From the NCBI GenBank assembly GCA_025024175.1, contig QCXZ01000138.1, forward strand, positions 4,402,002 to 4,466,001: a stretch of 64,000 bases of DNA, read 5' to 3'. Of the stretch, positions 34,654 to 46,842 are shown one piece after another. How positions within the stretch are numbered: position 1 is the first letter of the stretch; every line of letters starts with the position of its first letter. Under the pieces are notes generated by a model, which did no database searches, had not been told where the DNA came from, and saw only the letters and a list, made by a program, of their open reading frames with translations. A program made the position numbers and the translations under genes. The stretch comes from Rhyzopertha dominica. Lineage: Eukaryota > Arthropoda > Insecta > Coleoptera > Bostrichidae.

Positions 34654-36941
34654 ACTGGCAAGTTCTTTTCGATCTTAAACATTCGAGAAAAATAATTTTA
34701 ATGTAAATCGTTTCTTTGGAGTTAGTTTAGTACAATTTTTTTGTAGTTTTACCACTCCTTAAAAAAAAACAATGTTAGTGGGCTAAGTACACTTTAGCTG
34801 GACCCAGGCAACACATTGAGTGAGGGTAGTAAAATCGACAACAAACTAAAATTAGTAGTAAAGAAATAAACAAACGGTAAATTTAGTCCGACCAGGTTCT
34901 TGTATTTCGAATTCATAGTATTATTTGTATTCTACTTTATTTATATCTTGGCGAGGGAATATACAGTTTCAAGTAGAAGAAATCAAATCATGGCAGTAAT
35001 TTTAAATAAAGTTTGGAAATAATTAATCACACCGATGGCCTAATGAACTAGTCCTAAATTCACAAATAAATTTCGACAAATTCAAAATAACGGAATGACA
35101 TATTTTTTATGAGCAGGTATACGCTTTTCATTTTGTACGTAGTCTTGGTTCGATGCGAGGTAACATTTAACCCGAAAACCGGTCACCAATAAATAAATGG
35201 AATTTGGTGTTAAAATATATTTTATTGCGCTTGTTGTTATTGTTATGCACTCCAAGGTTGGGACAAATTTACTAAATGTCAAACATTTTGTTGCGAACTA
35301 ACCATTCAATTCTTCTAGTTTCACTAGTTTCACCATGTTTGTAAATTAAAATGAGATTGCTATTAAAATTAACTTTTTAACTTTTCGAAAGTTTCTCCAA
35401 ACTGGCCTGAAAAGGAAAAAACCAGAGGTTTCTTTATTAATTGAATAAAAACACATATTGACTCCTGCAGAACCATTCTGCTTTGATAACGCTTTTTGTC
35501 GTTTATTTAAAAACACGATATTTCATAGAAATGTTGTTATCCAAGTATACAAAATTAACATAGGATATAGAAGCAATACAAATCTGCAAAAAATGGATTG
35601 AGTGCCATTAAAAAACATTCGTTGCCATGGAAATGTGATTACACACAAAAAAGGAATAGGCTAGAAAAAGAAAAATCATTAGCACAAAAATTTTTGTTGC
35701 GAAAATTTTAGTATAAAATTTATTTCAGTTTTATTTCAGTTATTCCATAAATTTGACTAATACTGTGTACCTAGTAAAGAGGTAGAAGAAGAATTAGTCA
35801 ACTTAAGAAATGTATAAATGATCAGTATAATTTTTTCAAACCAATATCAAATTACTACCTACACCAACTCAATAAAAGTAAAAACAAAAAAAAATTTTGA
35901 ACAACTGAAAATTAAAGTAGATATAAATAACAATAAATTCATCAGTAATGACTAAGATTTCAAAACACTTTTTCTATTGTAATGTATAATTTTTCAGTTT
36001 TCAGTTGATTTACGACCTCCAAACAGTTAAGTGCGTATGAATTTTGTTATAACAATTAACTGTTAAAAACTAAAACTACTAAAAATAACGAGAACTCTGA
36101 CAAAAAATAAGAATTTATATTACGTTGTTTAACAAGTTGACTGTCTGAATATGTGGCGTCCGAAACCCCGTTAATAAAAACTAATCACTCACTAGTTCCC
36201 ATCAGTTTCTGTATGGCCTTGATGAGTTTTTAGCAATGTTTTACACTCAGTATATTGAGTACGTCTTAATATTTGAAGAAGCGACAGGAATAATTGTTAA
36301 ATTCTGTGAAACAACTTTTAATTCATTCATTCATATGGGACTTTCTTCGCTCAAACCAATTTTACTTACGCACTTCTCGAGAGGGTTTCATCCAATTCGT
36401 CTACGTCGGAAAGTTTTTGTTTTCTAGAATCACAGCCGGCGCGTGTAATCCGTATCATCTCCGCACCACGTGACATTCAAAGTTTCTTGTTGCCGACATC
36501 CTCGTCTTCGCGTAACAGATGACAAAGGTAAACTTTATGGTAAGGTAGTTCGAGAACAGTGAGGCTGTATAGTTTCAGATAAACTCTGGGGTTGCTATTG
36601 ATCTTGTTATATACTTGGAAGTTGATGCAGGTTACTAAGTACCTGTGTTTCGCGCACCATGAATTCTTGAACGAATGGTTGTAACGGTACGGATAAAATT
36701 GATAGTATGTACAAACGTGGAAAGTACAAAAGTGGAAAGCTACAGAGTAAAGAAGAAACCTACAGCACACATTATTGTAAGGATGAAAAATGTAGAGAAA
36801 AAGAAACATACACGCGACTTAAGACAATGAAGTTGAATGAATTTAGTTAGAAAGGAGGCAACAAAACTATTTATATTAACTACGATCTGACAGTGACAAA
36901 CCAATAACTCTACAAGATGGCTAGACAGATAAATAATAGTC

Positions 36942-36942
<1 letters not shown>
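34654..36942. other. AT-rich non-coding sequence, no gene seen
   Basis: Several short frames (for example 36236-36427 plus and 36809-36477 minus) have no known motifs. No repeat termini were recognised. Confidence 0.5.
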
Positions 36943-36944
<2 letters not shown>

Positions 36945-36980
<36 letters not shown>

Positions 36981-36981
36981 T
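36945..36981. repeat. AAT microsatellite, tail of LINE-B
   Basis: About twelve tandem TAA/AAT units, directly at the 3' end of LINE-B. Confidence 0.9.
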
Positions 36982-37179
36982 TTATTTTCCTACAGGTTAA
37001 GCTTCCAATAACAGGAAAAGGAAAAGTTAGAAAAATAACATAAAGTGTAACATGCTGTTATGACGACATAATAAATTAAATAAATACATATTCGAATATT
37101 AATGATGTCTAACAAAATAAGTATAATATACAGGGTAACTGAAAACGTACTAAGAATGAACATATTCAACAATTTATAA

Positions 37180-38765
37180 TTAGTTATAATGTATATCGCA
37201 AGAACTACAAATAAAGTTAAACTGGCGGCACATAAATCTCGTACTATTGGCTATCTTAGAAGCACATTTGATCGACCAGTGGAATAGAAAAAAGTTGGGT
37301 TCTGACGAGAACTGATACTGGGGAACGGCATAGTTAATCTTCTCAAGCAACCAACTACAATCTAAATTATGGTTCACTAGATTATGAAAAATGCGACAAT
37401 AATACAAGTACGGCGAGCTTCCAGTGAAGCAAAATTAAACCTGCTTAAAAGAATTTGGTGATCACTGCCTCTCGGCGGACAAAAGCCATGGGTTGAAAAT
37501 GACAAAAATTTAAGAAATTTTCTTTGTACATATTNGAGTTGATCTACATAACATCTATAAATAGGAAACCATATTAACGCCGCGCCGCGTATTCTAGCCT
37601 NGTACGAATAAGAGAACAATATAATAATTGTAAAGTGCGTAAATTAGTGAATTTTTTACAATTTCTATAAATAAAACCATAAGAATTGTATGATTTTGCA
37701 ATTATATCTAAGATATGGTCGTTAAACGTAAACTTTTCGTCAAAAACGACCCCAAGATCATTACACTTATTGATTCTATTTAGGACTTCATTGTTGATTT
37801 GATATGGATAAAGTAATATATTATATCTACTAGTGAACGAAAGCACAATGCATTTTAGAACATTTAAATCTAATCTATTCATATTACAGCACGTTATTAA
37901 AGAAATTAAGTCGTTTTTAAGGATCAAAAGTTGTCAGAGGATGAAATGCTAGTGAATAATTTAAGGTCGTCTGGAAACAATAATTTATGACAATTTAATG
38001 AGTCCGGTTGGTCGTTGATAAGTAGAAGAAACAAAAGGGCACCTAAATTGGATCCTTGAGAAACACCAGAGTTTGGCCAAAATGGGTTAGAGACAAAATT
38101 AGCACAGCGAACCCTATTTTCTCTCCCAATAAGATATGATTTAAACACTTAAACAGAATAAGTGCGGGAGAGAAACCAAACCCTTCCAATTTAGCTAGGA
38201 GAATGTAATGATCAATTCGATCAAAATCCTTTCAAAAATCAGTTAATATGCGTGAACTGGACCTTGATAGTCAAGTATTTCATAAAAAAATTGGCTGAAG
38301 CAGGTCAGGTTGGTCACAATTGACCTCTTGGACATAAAGCCATGCTGACATGGTGATATAAGATTATTAACGCATTTGACGATGTTTTTATGCATTAAAG
38401 ATTCAAGGACTTTGGCAAAGTGATGAGTGAGATTGGTCGATAGTTTTTAGCATGATTGATGTTACCNTTTTTTTAATATAGGACATACGTAGGTTGACTA
38501 CCAGAGCTCTGGAAAATTTAATGTTTGAGGTATAAGGTTGAAAATATAATACAGAGGAGTTGCAAAAATTGAGGCAGTCTTTTAAAAGAAAACTAGGTAC
38601 TCCATCTACACCAGCAGTTAGTGAATTTTTGGTGTTCTTTAGTGCACTTGAAATTTCATTTCCAGTAAAGTGATTCAAGGAGACAGACGTTGGATACACT
38701 TTTGTTTTTAAGTTAAAAGTAGGGTCGAATTGACGAAAAACACTATTAAAAAAAAACGCCAAAAA
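37180..38765 (-). pseudogene. LINE-B reverse transcriptase remnant
   Basis: In order: FNSVFRQFDP and AGVDGVPSFLLKDC (start of RT), SGVSQGSNLGALLFLLLIND (motif B region), then KLLFPDDLKLF at the catalytic box. The box is normally F-A-D-D. Here alanine is replaced by proline and both aspartates remain. The C-terminal part (DLGVVFDEKFTFNDHI, LLYCSLIR, YVQRKFLKFLSF) is the standard connection region of these LINEs. At least four frame changes occur. The RT core between about 38150 and 38400 is badly degraded. Confidence 0.8.
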
Positions 38766-38884
38766 AATTGACGTCTTGTGGATTTAAAATTGATTAAAAA
38801 AGGAAAAGGTATACAGAGCTGTTTATTGCGTTGGGGAATAATATATTTAAGGAAGACTGCAAATTCTAATTCAGTTAGAATAAT

Positions 38885-39313
38885 TTAAGTTAATAGATTT
38901 AAATGCTTTGAGGCAGGGTTATTCTCTTCAATTAGAAAGAAGTATAGTGATTTATAAAGCAGGTTAATGGATATGTTTATGGGGATGTCAAATTTAAATA
39001 TATTGTATGCTAATGCACTCACAGAAATATGGTTAAACATTGGTGAAGAAGGTTTTTTCANCTTCCCAATCATCAAGTCATACATAGCGTAAGAGGAACA
39101 AGTAGAGTGAGACTAGCATGTTCATTAGGGAGGGAATTGGATATAACGTAGCGAGTACAGAACAAACAGAGTTGCAACACTAACATTATTGTTATGAAAC
39201 TTGAATGAACATAATATATCAATTGCAGTTTTATACGGACCACTGAATACAAGCATCCCAGCATTTTTAGATAAATTTGACAAATTATTGGAACAATAAT
39301 GGCGATCGGCCAC
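38885..39313 (-). pseudogene. unrecognised decayed ORF upstream of LINE-B
   Basis: Two overlapping minus-strand frames read AGMLVFSGPYKTAIDIL, NEHASLTLLVPLTLCM and SPMFNHISVSALAYNIFKFD. They look protein-like and stand where the 5' part of LINE-B would be. They do not resemble the usual endonuclease or linker, so membership is a guess from position. Confidence 0.3.
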
Positions 39314-39529
39314 TGTAGATGCGTCTTATGAAACTAGTTTATTAATGTACCAATTTTTTATTTTGCTTTCTAAATGAAGTAACAATGAAACAAAAGGATT
39401 CCAAGCTAAAACTAAGTTTTTATACTAACAACTACTTATTTTAATATTTCTGATACCAACTCATTTATAGTACAACAGTTTTTTTAATTGTTATACCTAC
39501 TTCTTCATATACGCCTGGCGGAACTTACT

Positions 39530-39960
39530 TGATAGCATTGATGGTGTTTTTATCTATTTCCTGAAGTTCAGACGGTGTATATTGTATGTCATCTAACTCA
39601 GTATCACCATTGATGGTTCCTATTGCTTCTGAACTATAAAATCTGTGTAACTTTGTATTAAAAATTCAAACACTTTTCAAAAGCTTGTCAAAATTGCCAT
39701 GTTGCCATCTTTTGTTGTGTACAAGACTNGAAATAGCAAAAAAGACACGTTTCATAACTATTTTTTAGTATGCTATTAACAGCGTTTAGAAGAGCATTTA
39801 ACTCACTTACAAAACTGTGGAGCCCCTTTCACTAGTTAAAATAGCGATCAATAAGAAGTTCATTCAGTAGGAATGTATCACTCAATATTAAAAGCAAACG
39901 CTGTAGTGTAGAAGCCAGCTTAACTTCTTGGAGAAGCATTCTTCGAATAGGATTTTGTAA
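39530..39960 (-). pseudogene. possible degenerate ORF or single exon
   Basis: Minus-strand reading from about 39648 gives SSEAIGTINGDTELDDIQYT and SELQEIDKNTINAIK. It is preceded by an acceptor-like TTACACAG and followed by a donor-like AAGTAAGT. Upstream, in broken frames, KRWQHGNFDKLL also looks protein-like. It may be one exon of an unknown gene or a decayed transposon ORF. I do not recognise the sequence. Confidence 0.25.
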
Positions 39961-40560
39961 ATGCTTTGCTTTCTGTACTTTGCAGTCCATCAAGACACTT
40001 TAGTTCATGCGAACATGCACCTATGCAATATTCATCGCACACTATCGATGCGCACCGATTTAAAACGTGTTCCAGCGCTAAACAGGCAAATTGCTCCGTG
40101 CCTGGCAAATCTTGAGCTAATCGAGTTATTTCCTACTTATATTTATCCCAGAAAGGAGGCGCACATTCGTAAGTGTGGATTAAAATGCCATGACGAGATC
40201 ACGTATAAATGTCAGCCGATTTCATCACCTGAGTGCGTATATGTAAGGGCCTCTATTTTCTTCCTCCTCGTCTACCCGTTCGTCGTGGCAGCGGACTGAA
40301 TATTAAGCAGTCTGCCTCGCGAGACTTATTGCGGATGGGATATTTCTTCTTCGCTACAAACATTGCAATAAATCAAGCCGGTAAAGGGATACGCTAAATT
40401 TTGATCGAGTTTTCACGTTAAGGGTGAATCATGAAGGGTTAAAGGTCGGCGACCTTTTGAANGAAAAGTGGCGATCCTGATGTGTGATGACGGTAGTACG
40501 AGGCATGTTCGTAAAGTTTGCGTAACTATATTTNAATTTGGGCGGGTCAGAACTAACTTG
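39961..40560. other. GC-elevated unique stretch
   Basis: A plus-strand frame of 112 codons (39961-40299) and an overlapping minus-strand frame lack known domains. Composition is above background. Confidence 0.35.
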
Positions 40561-40639
40561 TACGCATACAGCGCCATCTATTGATTGTTTGCGAAGGCAC
40601 GAAAGTGATAGAATTGTTGTGATTTTTTAAAAATAAATA

Positions 40640-40910
40640 TGGCCATAGAGATTTTATTAAAAATATTGTGGCGTATGTATCTTTCCCGCTAGGTCGTGCA
40701 TTTAATATAACATACCAAAGTACCGTCTCCAAAAAGGTACAATATAATGATGGTCTAAAATAGACTTATTATAATCTATGTTTACTTTTTACAAATTTTA
40801 TTTTAAAAACGACGAAAGGAGTACGATTTGAGCGAATTCAACGAACGATTGTTAGTTTTAAAGTGAATTTTATGGTTTTCAATATAATCATTAAAGCTCA
40901 CATTACATGC
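40640..40910. mobile_element. diverged copy of the 27.3 kb MITE
   Basis: The internal stretches CGCTAGGT, GCATTTAATAT, GGTCTAAAATA and CTTATTATAATCT match 27350-27480 in order and spacing. The termini are too decayed to place. Confidence 0.6.
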
Positions 40911-42415
40911 AAAAAAAATCGACAAAATATGAACATATATATGTACGTATCTTTATGCACAAGGTAATAAGAAATATGCTCCAATATATGCAAAAAATGC
41001 ATCGATATGTAAAACTTTAAGAACAAAAAGGTCCATTACAATGTAATAATAAAAAAGATGTACTTATTGTTCGTATCATACATTTTAAATACATCTTTTA
41101 ACAAAATGGATAGTATAAACATGTTATATGCCTAAAACATACATTCTATTGTGGTGATTTAAAATTACATGGAGTATTAGTTATTTATTTTATTATAAAT
41201 GACTAATATTATAAAAAAATTAACCATTAGGTGTTCCTCTAAATTTTCTAATTTAAAAGAATGTCGTCGATCGTCTAGTAAGTGTTTAAATGTCGAGAAT
41301 GGTCGATCAACATCGGTGAAAGTTGGGGGGGGGGTTCATATTTTAAATTTCGTTCCAAATCATGACAATTTTGCCCAGTAAGGTGATATCGGTTAGATAG
41401 CGACTGTATAGCTATTAGAAAGTGATCATACTAGCAATTTAGCTGCAGCAAATGTGCGCCGATTGCGCTAGAGCAATTCAACTCTAGCGAAATATAAAGG
41501 TGTTCACGTTAATTACTGATTTCAAATAGCGATGTCGTTATCATCTTTCAGTTCGTTGATGGTGAATATAAGCGCAGAATACTTTATATAAAAAGTTCTC
41601 ATACTTATCCACTTGCCCGAGCATTAAATACATTCTAAACAGTTTGAAACTCCAGGAGTCAACATCAAACGTAAATTGTTTACGCCAGCTCGTGATATCA
41701 AAAGTTTCTGATGTTCCGAGTGACAAAAGCCGTCGGATTCTTTATAAAGATGTGAAATGAAAGCTGTGAAAGCGATATAAAACTTTACGTAAAATTTTTA
41801 TTGCACCTAAAACGCTTCACCCGTCGTGATTTATGGTCGCATTATCGCAATTGCTGCTTGGAAACGCAAAAAGAGTAAAATGGGCTTTAATACTTTAACA
41901 ATGATAATATCTTTTAGCGTGTCTCGCGAGATTGCGTACTGCATGCGCGGATTCAAAACTGGGCGCTATTATCTGTTTTCCCTTCACAATTTTCCGTGGC
42001 TATTGAAGCGAATGATATTAATCTTGAATTTAAAGTATTGATAATAATACACGTTTGGGTATTGCTTACATTTCGAAGTTGACCATTTACAATTATTATT
42101 ATATAATATAAAGATGTCTATCAAAAAAGGGAAATTAATGTCAGTTTGATTTTTTAATTCAGACAGAGCTAACCATGTAGGTAATTAAGCCATCTGGGCC
42201 AGGATACCACAGTTCTGTTCATAGTGACATATAGATAACTGCCTCCTTGTGCACTATAAATAGTATGCCTTTTACCATTGCACTTTTATTAATTTTCGTT
42301 TTTGTTTTGTTTTTGCGCCTGTTTTATGGTATCTTGCAACTGACATTACTTTTTGATTTCTGATTTCGGCCCTTCTTTCTATTACGTTAGGAAAACCCTA
42401 TGGACAACAAGAAAG
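40911..42415. other. no gene seen
   Basis: AT-rich, with several short frames (for example 41541-41726 minus, 41826-42041 plus) that match nothing known. Confidence 0.45.
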
Positions 42416-42462
42416 TCTGAGTGCGTATTTTGGCAACTACGCAGCCATCTTCAGTAAATTTA
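42416..42462 (-). ncRNA. degenerate hammerhead-like motif, PLE-3 left
   Basis: Minus strand: core CUGAAGA, extra U, stem II GGC with GCC, then AAAA in place of GAAA. The lost G at position 12 should abolish activity. Confidence 0.4.
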
Positions 42463-43099
42463 TAGCAACGACTTCATGAAATGTCTGACTGGAGGGTGAA
42501 GGCCATTCTCTTCGCCAAAACTTTGTTGTTTATATTGGTTTAATATAGAAATAAAATATGTGCATTTAAAGTTAAGCCGATACGAATTACATAAATATCA
42601 ACTTCATTTAATAAAGATTTTTGAGTAATTAAGTGATGGTGAACAATCGGAGAGGTTCTTCTTTAATTATAACATGCACAAGGTTATTCCTTCTTATATG
42701 CAGATCATTGCTACGCATGATAAAAAATTTAAAGTATTGCTTCCTCCTGCAGTTACGGTTAAAAAGCTCCAATCTAAGAGGGTATGGTGATTAACCAATC
42801 TTCTCAGACGTTTAGTGAAAAAAAATCGCGTTTCTCAATAAAGGTTTGAAATTTAATTCGCCTCAAAAATGCTCTGATTTCCGATATCGGTATCAGGAAT
42901 CTTGAAGAATTTGACAAAGACTTTATTATAAATGCATGCAAAATTGAAATAGAAAAAAATATGTGTTATAATACAAAAGTTTCAAAAACAGAGATTTATG
43001 ACATCATTAAAAGTCACGAGGACATCTGAAAATCGTGATACTGGATACTGGATAAACCGTTCTATTTTGAATATTGTCTTACTTTTACATCTGCCTTAA

Positions 43100-44209
43100 A
43101 GTATACGTTACGTTTCAAACCTAACTATACGTTCTTCCTAAAATCCATAAAATAACTAAATCCTAAAGACCCATTGTTCCATATTTCGGTTGAATATTCC
43201 TTAGAATTGATAAAATTGAGAACATTACTCGCTTCATTTGATGTAATATCGTTAATTTCGTAGTGTATCTGTAGCTACAACCTTGAAATTCCTTGTCGAT
43301 CTGCTGAATATTAACTACATTGATAACATGAAAGTTCAATAATATGTACAAGAGACATCCTTATGCATGTCCTAGAACTGCAATGTAAAGTCTTTCTCCT
43401 TTTTTGACAAATTTATTTATGGAACAATTTGAAACAGATTATTAAAACAAAAACCAGTATTTGTCTTGCGTATGTTGTTTTTGTCATTTTTTTTTCCACC
43501 AAAATGTAACATTAATAGATTTTTTGTAAAACTTATATCCCTATTATAGGAGTTTTAATCCACAACAAAAAGGAAGAACAAAGACGCCTTTCGTTTCGGA
43601 ACAACGAAATAGAGTTTGATGTGTACAGATCGTCAACGAATGCCAATTCTTATCAACATAAACCTTCTGCTTTAAACTTCTTAGTTAATTTTCCTTTGAC
43701 ACAATCAAACTTGAACTCAATCATATTAATAAGGTTGTACTTTATTGAAGCGGTATAAAATTTACTTAGTACGCTACAGCACAAACAAAAACAGATTCTA
43801 AAAGCCATCACATTGTCCTTATCAACTATATACCTTAAAAAGTAAGTTCATCAAAATTCCTTATGATTTTAGGCTTACCAAAGGATTACGCATTTACTTT
43901 TTTACTTTTCATTTAAACCTGGTTTTTACGGCTAACAATATTACCAAAAATCATTTAGGAAAGCCGAAAGATATGGTAAATGAAAAAGACAAATCAGGCA
44001 TTTATGAAATACGATGTAGCGGCTATAATATTAAACGTATTGGGCATACCACCTTTTCTATAGCAGTTATATTTAAAGATCATATACTCCAAGATATAAA
44101 ATACTCAATTCACTCCATAACCTTTAAAAACTTAAAACCGAGCTTTAATCCAGTAAAACCAGTTTCTTATAAGACGGAACTCAAGACGGTTGAAATCATC
44201 TCAATTTAA
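43100..44209 (+). pseudogene. PLE-3 reverse transcriptase and GIY-YIG remnant
   Basis: Broken frames show RT motifs in order: SFDVISLIS (palm A region, near 43240), FMEQFETDY and AYVVFVI (catalytic YVDD region with both aspartates lost, near 43410-43490). VYRSSTNANSYQH follows near 43620. The last 78-codon frame (43973-44209) is a GIY-YIG domain with SGIYEIRCSG and IKRIGHT in place of Y-I-G-Q-T. It is inactive. Confidence 0.7.
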
Positions 44210-44464
44210 AGAAATTAAGATATTTAAATGAATTTAGATTTAGGTCTGTATTTGAGATCCGTACTGTTTGAACTAATTAGATAAGAGAGTAATTCAAGCG
44301 TGAAATTCAAATAATTAATTGTGACTTTCGCTAAAAATTTGGCGAGCAGAATATTCTACGGTTAAATTCAGGTGTATGTAAGCTATTAAACTAGGAAGAA
44401 CGTACATTTTAAGCATAACTGAGTTTGTTAAATCCAGCCAGACATTTCGAGATATCGCTTTAAC

Positions 44465-44508
44465 TTCTACTGAGAATGGCAGCTTAGCGGCCGAAACACG
44501 TATTTAGG
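44465..44508 (+). ncRNA. degenerate hammerhead-like motif, PLE-3 right
   Basis: Core CUGAGAA, extra U, stem II GGC with GCC, GAAA, then ACACGUA, where stem III is reduced to two pairs with a short loop. Stem I does not pair well. Its closest relative in the window is at 48286-48330. Confidence 0.4.
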
Positions 44509-45071
44509 CTACCTTAAAATTATTGCCGTTAGGGTTTTACATTAACTCTTTCTTTATTGCCTTACTATGTGTCTGTGGCTTTCAAGTTTATTATTCACGT
44601 AAAAGTATGCAACACATAAATAAATACTCTTCTGCTAAAACCGATTATTGTATCATTATTCACCTTTAACAAGCTTGAAACTCATTTAAACATTCCTCGT
44701 TTTATTGTTACAGATAACTGCAAGATCCCAAGTGTAGAGCTCGGCGGTATTAACTGCCAGACGCAGTGTGAGGCGTAGAATAAATAATGACGTTTGGATC
44801 CCAATTATTAATGCTGGGCGAAAGGTCAGGGGGCTTACAGGTGAGACTGACTAGTGAAGGTGATTATTGTTGTCAGAAGTTTGGCACAAGTTCGCTTTAT
44901 TAGTAGTATTTCAGCAAGATACGGTTTGTATTTGTTCCCAATATCAGTACCAAAAATGTTATAGCAGTTGCATACGTTAGATATTGCATAAATGGTAATC
45001 GTGGGTAATCAGTATTTGCTAGCTTTAGAGGTAATGTGATATCTTATAAAAATTTTTAGCAGCAATAGGAA

Positions 45072-45245
45072 AATTTTGTTTGAACTTTGAACTTGTGTCA
45101 GGCAAATTTTGAGGTTTCTCGTCTTTGCCAAAGATTACAGGTGTAATCGAAACGTCAGGCTAAACTTTTTGTCAATGTTTTCAAGAGACAGCGATCTTTC
45201 CGAGAAAATATTATCTTATATTATGGACGCTGAAAGCGTATAACT
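45072..45245 (+). mobile_element. solo PLE-1 terminus
   Basis: Matches the right terminus of PLE-1 (14590-14728) in plus orientation, from TTTTGTTTGAACTT to AATATTATCTTAT. It contains a hammerhead-like motif at 45121-45160 whose core has an extra change (A6 to C). No ORF is attached. Confidence 0.75.
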
Positions 45246-45439
45246 GCTGCCAGTTTGAATTATCGAGAAAAGAAAAGTTGCTACGGATATCCATTACATG
45301 CATTGTGACGTCACAGAGGATCAGCGTTTGAGTTGATCTCTTCAAACATCAGATTCACCCCTGAAAAATTTTGTCATTAGGTGAAACAATATAAAACGAT
45401 CACCATTTTGCTGTATTTTCAAGTACATTCTAACGTATA

Positions 45440-46840
45440 CAGGGTGATTTTTTGAAAACTTCACACCTTAAATAACTTTAAATAGAGGAAAAATTTTAAA
45501 ATTTTGCAAAAACAGGTAAACTTTTGTTTGCAGGGGGACGACTTTTGAGATAAGTTTTTAATGGATAGCGCTTACCCTCTTAGCAGGGTAGATAACCCTT
45601 CAAAAATTTTAAATGAAACTACCCATCTTACGATACATCATTTAAAAGCTTATTACACAAGGGGTCTTGCCATGTAATTAGTTTTACTATTTTTTACCCA
45701 TTGACGGGGTAGTGGGTCAAAAAGTGCATTGTAGCAAGTAGCTTATAAAATGGAATATTTTGGACTTTTTTTTAAACAAAATTTATTGTCTTGCAGTTAC
45801 AATAAAAATTGTCCTTACTTAAGCCTAAAAAAACTTGTTAAAAAATAATTGTTACACCTAAGCAAAATGCCAAAAATACTTAAAATTTTCTTTCGACATT
45901 ACTTGATATTGCAACTCGACAGTTTATACTGAATTGGCTAAATAATTATCTACTTTGTGTTTCCAATTTTTTGTTTCAACTTTTTGGCTACTTCTTTGGC
46001 ACGACCATCTTTTTGTTCACATTCCTTTTTATAACATCGCGTGAAATTTTAAAGTGAGAATCCAAGTGATAATGGTTTATTCAACTGCCGAAAGGGTAAA
46101 AATAATTTTTATTTACGGTGCTGAGCATAGCTGTGCTCGTGCGTCAGCAAGGGTGTTTAACGAACGGCACCCCGATAAAAATGTTGACGCTAGGTACATT
46201 CTCGATCTCGTGCAGAAATTTCAAGACACTGGATCTGTAGTAAACAAAAAAGGGCAGGGAATAGAGTCGTTGATGAAATGGCCCAACTTGAAGTACTTGG
46301 TCATTTTGCAATGGATCCAACTAGCTCTTTGCGTAACATTTTTCTACAGCCACTGGACTTTCTTATTCATCTGCAAGGAAAGTTACAAAACTGCACAAAT
46401 TCCATCCCTATAAGATGAAGTGTCATATTTTTTACAAGTTGTTTGTTTAAATTTTGGGTTCTCGTAAGGACAAATTTTATTTCCGCTCTAAAATAAAATA
46501 CATTTTGTTGAAAAGAGTCCAAAATATTCAATTTAATAAGCAACCTGTTTCGTAGGCACTATTAATCTATTATCCCGTCAATAAGTTAAACGTGGTAAAA
46601 CTAATTACATGGCCATACCCTTTGTGAAATAAGCTTTCAAATGATGTATCACAAGATGGATAGTGAATTTAAAATTTTTAAAGGGGTGTCTACCCTGCTC
46701 AGAGAGTAAACGCTATCCATTAAAAATTTATCTCAAAAGTTGTCCCCCTGCAAACAAAAGTTTACCTGTTTTTGCAAATTTTTAAATTTTTGCTATATTT
46801 AAAGTTATTTAAGGTGTGAAGTTTTCAAAAAATTACCCTG
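45440..46840 (+). mobile_element. 1.4 kb mariner-like element with about 335-base inverted repeats
   Basis: Left end CAGGGTGATTTTTTGAAAAC and right end (inverse of CAGGGTAATTTTTTGAAAAC) are flanked by TA at 45438-45439 and 46841-46842. Inverse complementarity continues for about 335 bases (45440-45772 and 46505-46840). Only the start of a transposase remains inside. Long terminal repeats and a lost catalytic domain suggest a non-autonomous deletion derivative. Confidence 0.85.
46072..46430 (+). pseudogene. transposase DNA-binding domain only, frameshifted (DUF4817-like HTH)
   Basis: The ATG at 46072 opens MVYSTAERVKIIFIYGAEHS, then ARVFNERHPDKNVDARYIL and FQDTGSVVNKK. This is the helix-turn-helix typical of mariner-type transposases of the DUF4817 kind. 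A frameshift near 46255 leads to VDEMAQLEVLGHFAMDP, and another to STATGLSYSSARKVTKLHKF and HPYKM, the second helix-turn-helix. The sequence then stops, and the right inverted repeat begins within about 80 bases. The whole DDE/D catalytic domain is absent. Confidence 0.75.
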
Positions 46841-46842
46841 TA

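Larger units (their letters stand above)
36943..38770 (-). mobile_element. decayed Jockey-superfamily LINE (LINE-B) with AAT tail
   Basis: On the minus strand a reverse transcriptase relic runs from 38770 down to about 37180. A short 3' untranslated part follows, ending in a TTA-type microsatellite at 36945-36981. Microsatellite tails are usual for this kind of non-LTR element. Frameshifts and ambiguous bases break the ORF. Confidence 0.8.
42416..44510 (+). mobile_element. decayed Penelope-like element PLE-3
   Basis: A terminal motif in minus orientation (42416-42462) and one in plus orientation (44465-44508) bracket a decayed PLE ORF on the plus strand. The element is older than PLE-1, with many stops. 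Target duplications were not identified. Confidence 0.7.

Noticed and set aside
41541..41726. Minus-strand 61-codon frame with an aromatic-rich peptide
   Set aside because: Too short, no motif, no transcript signals.
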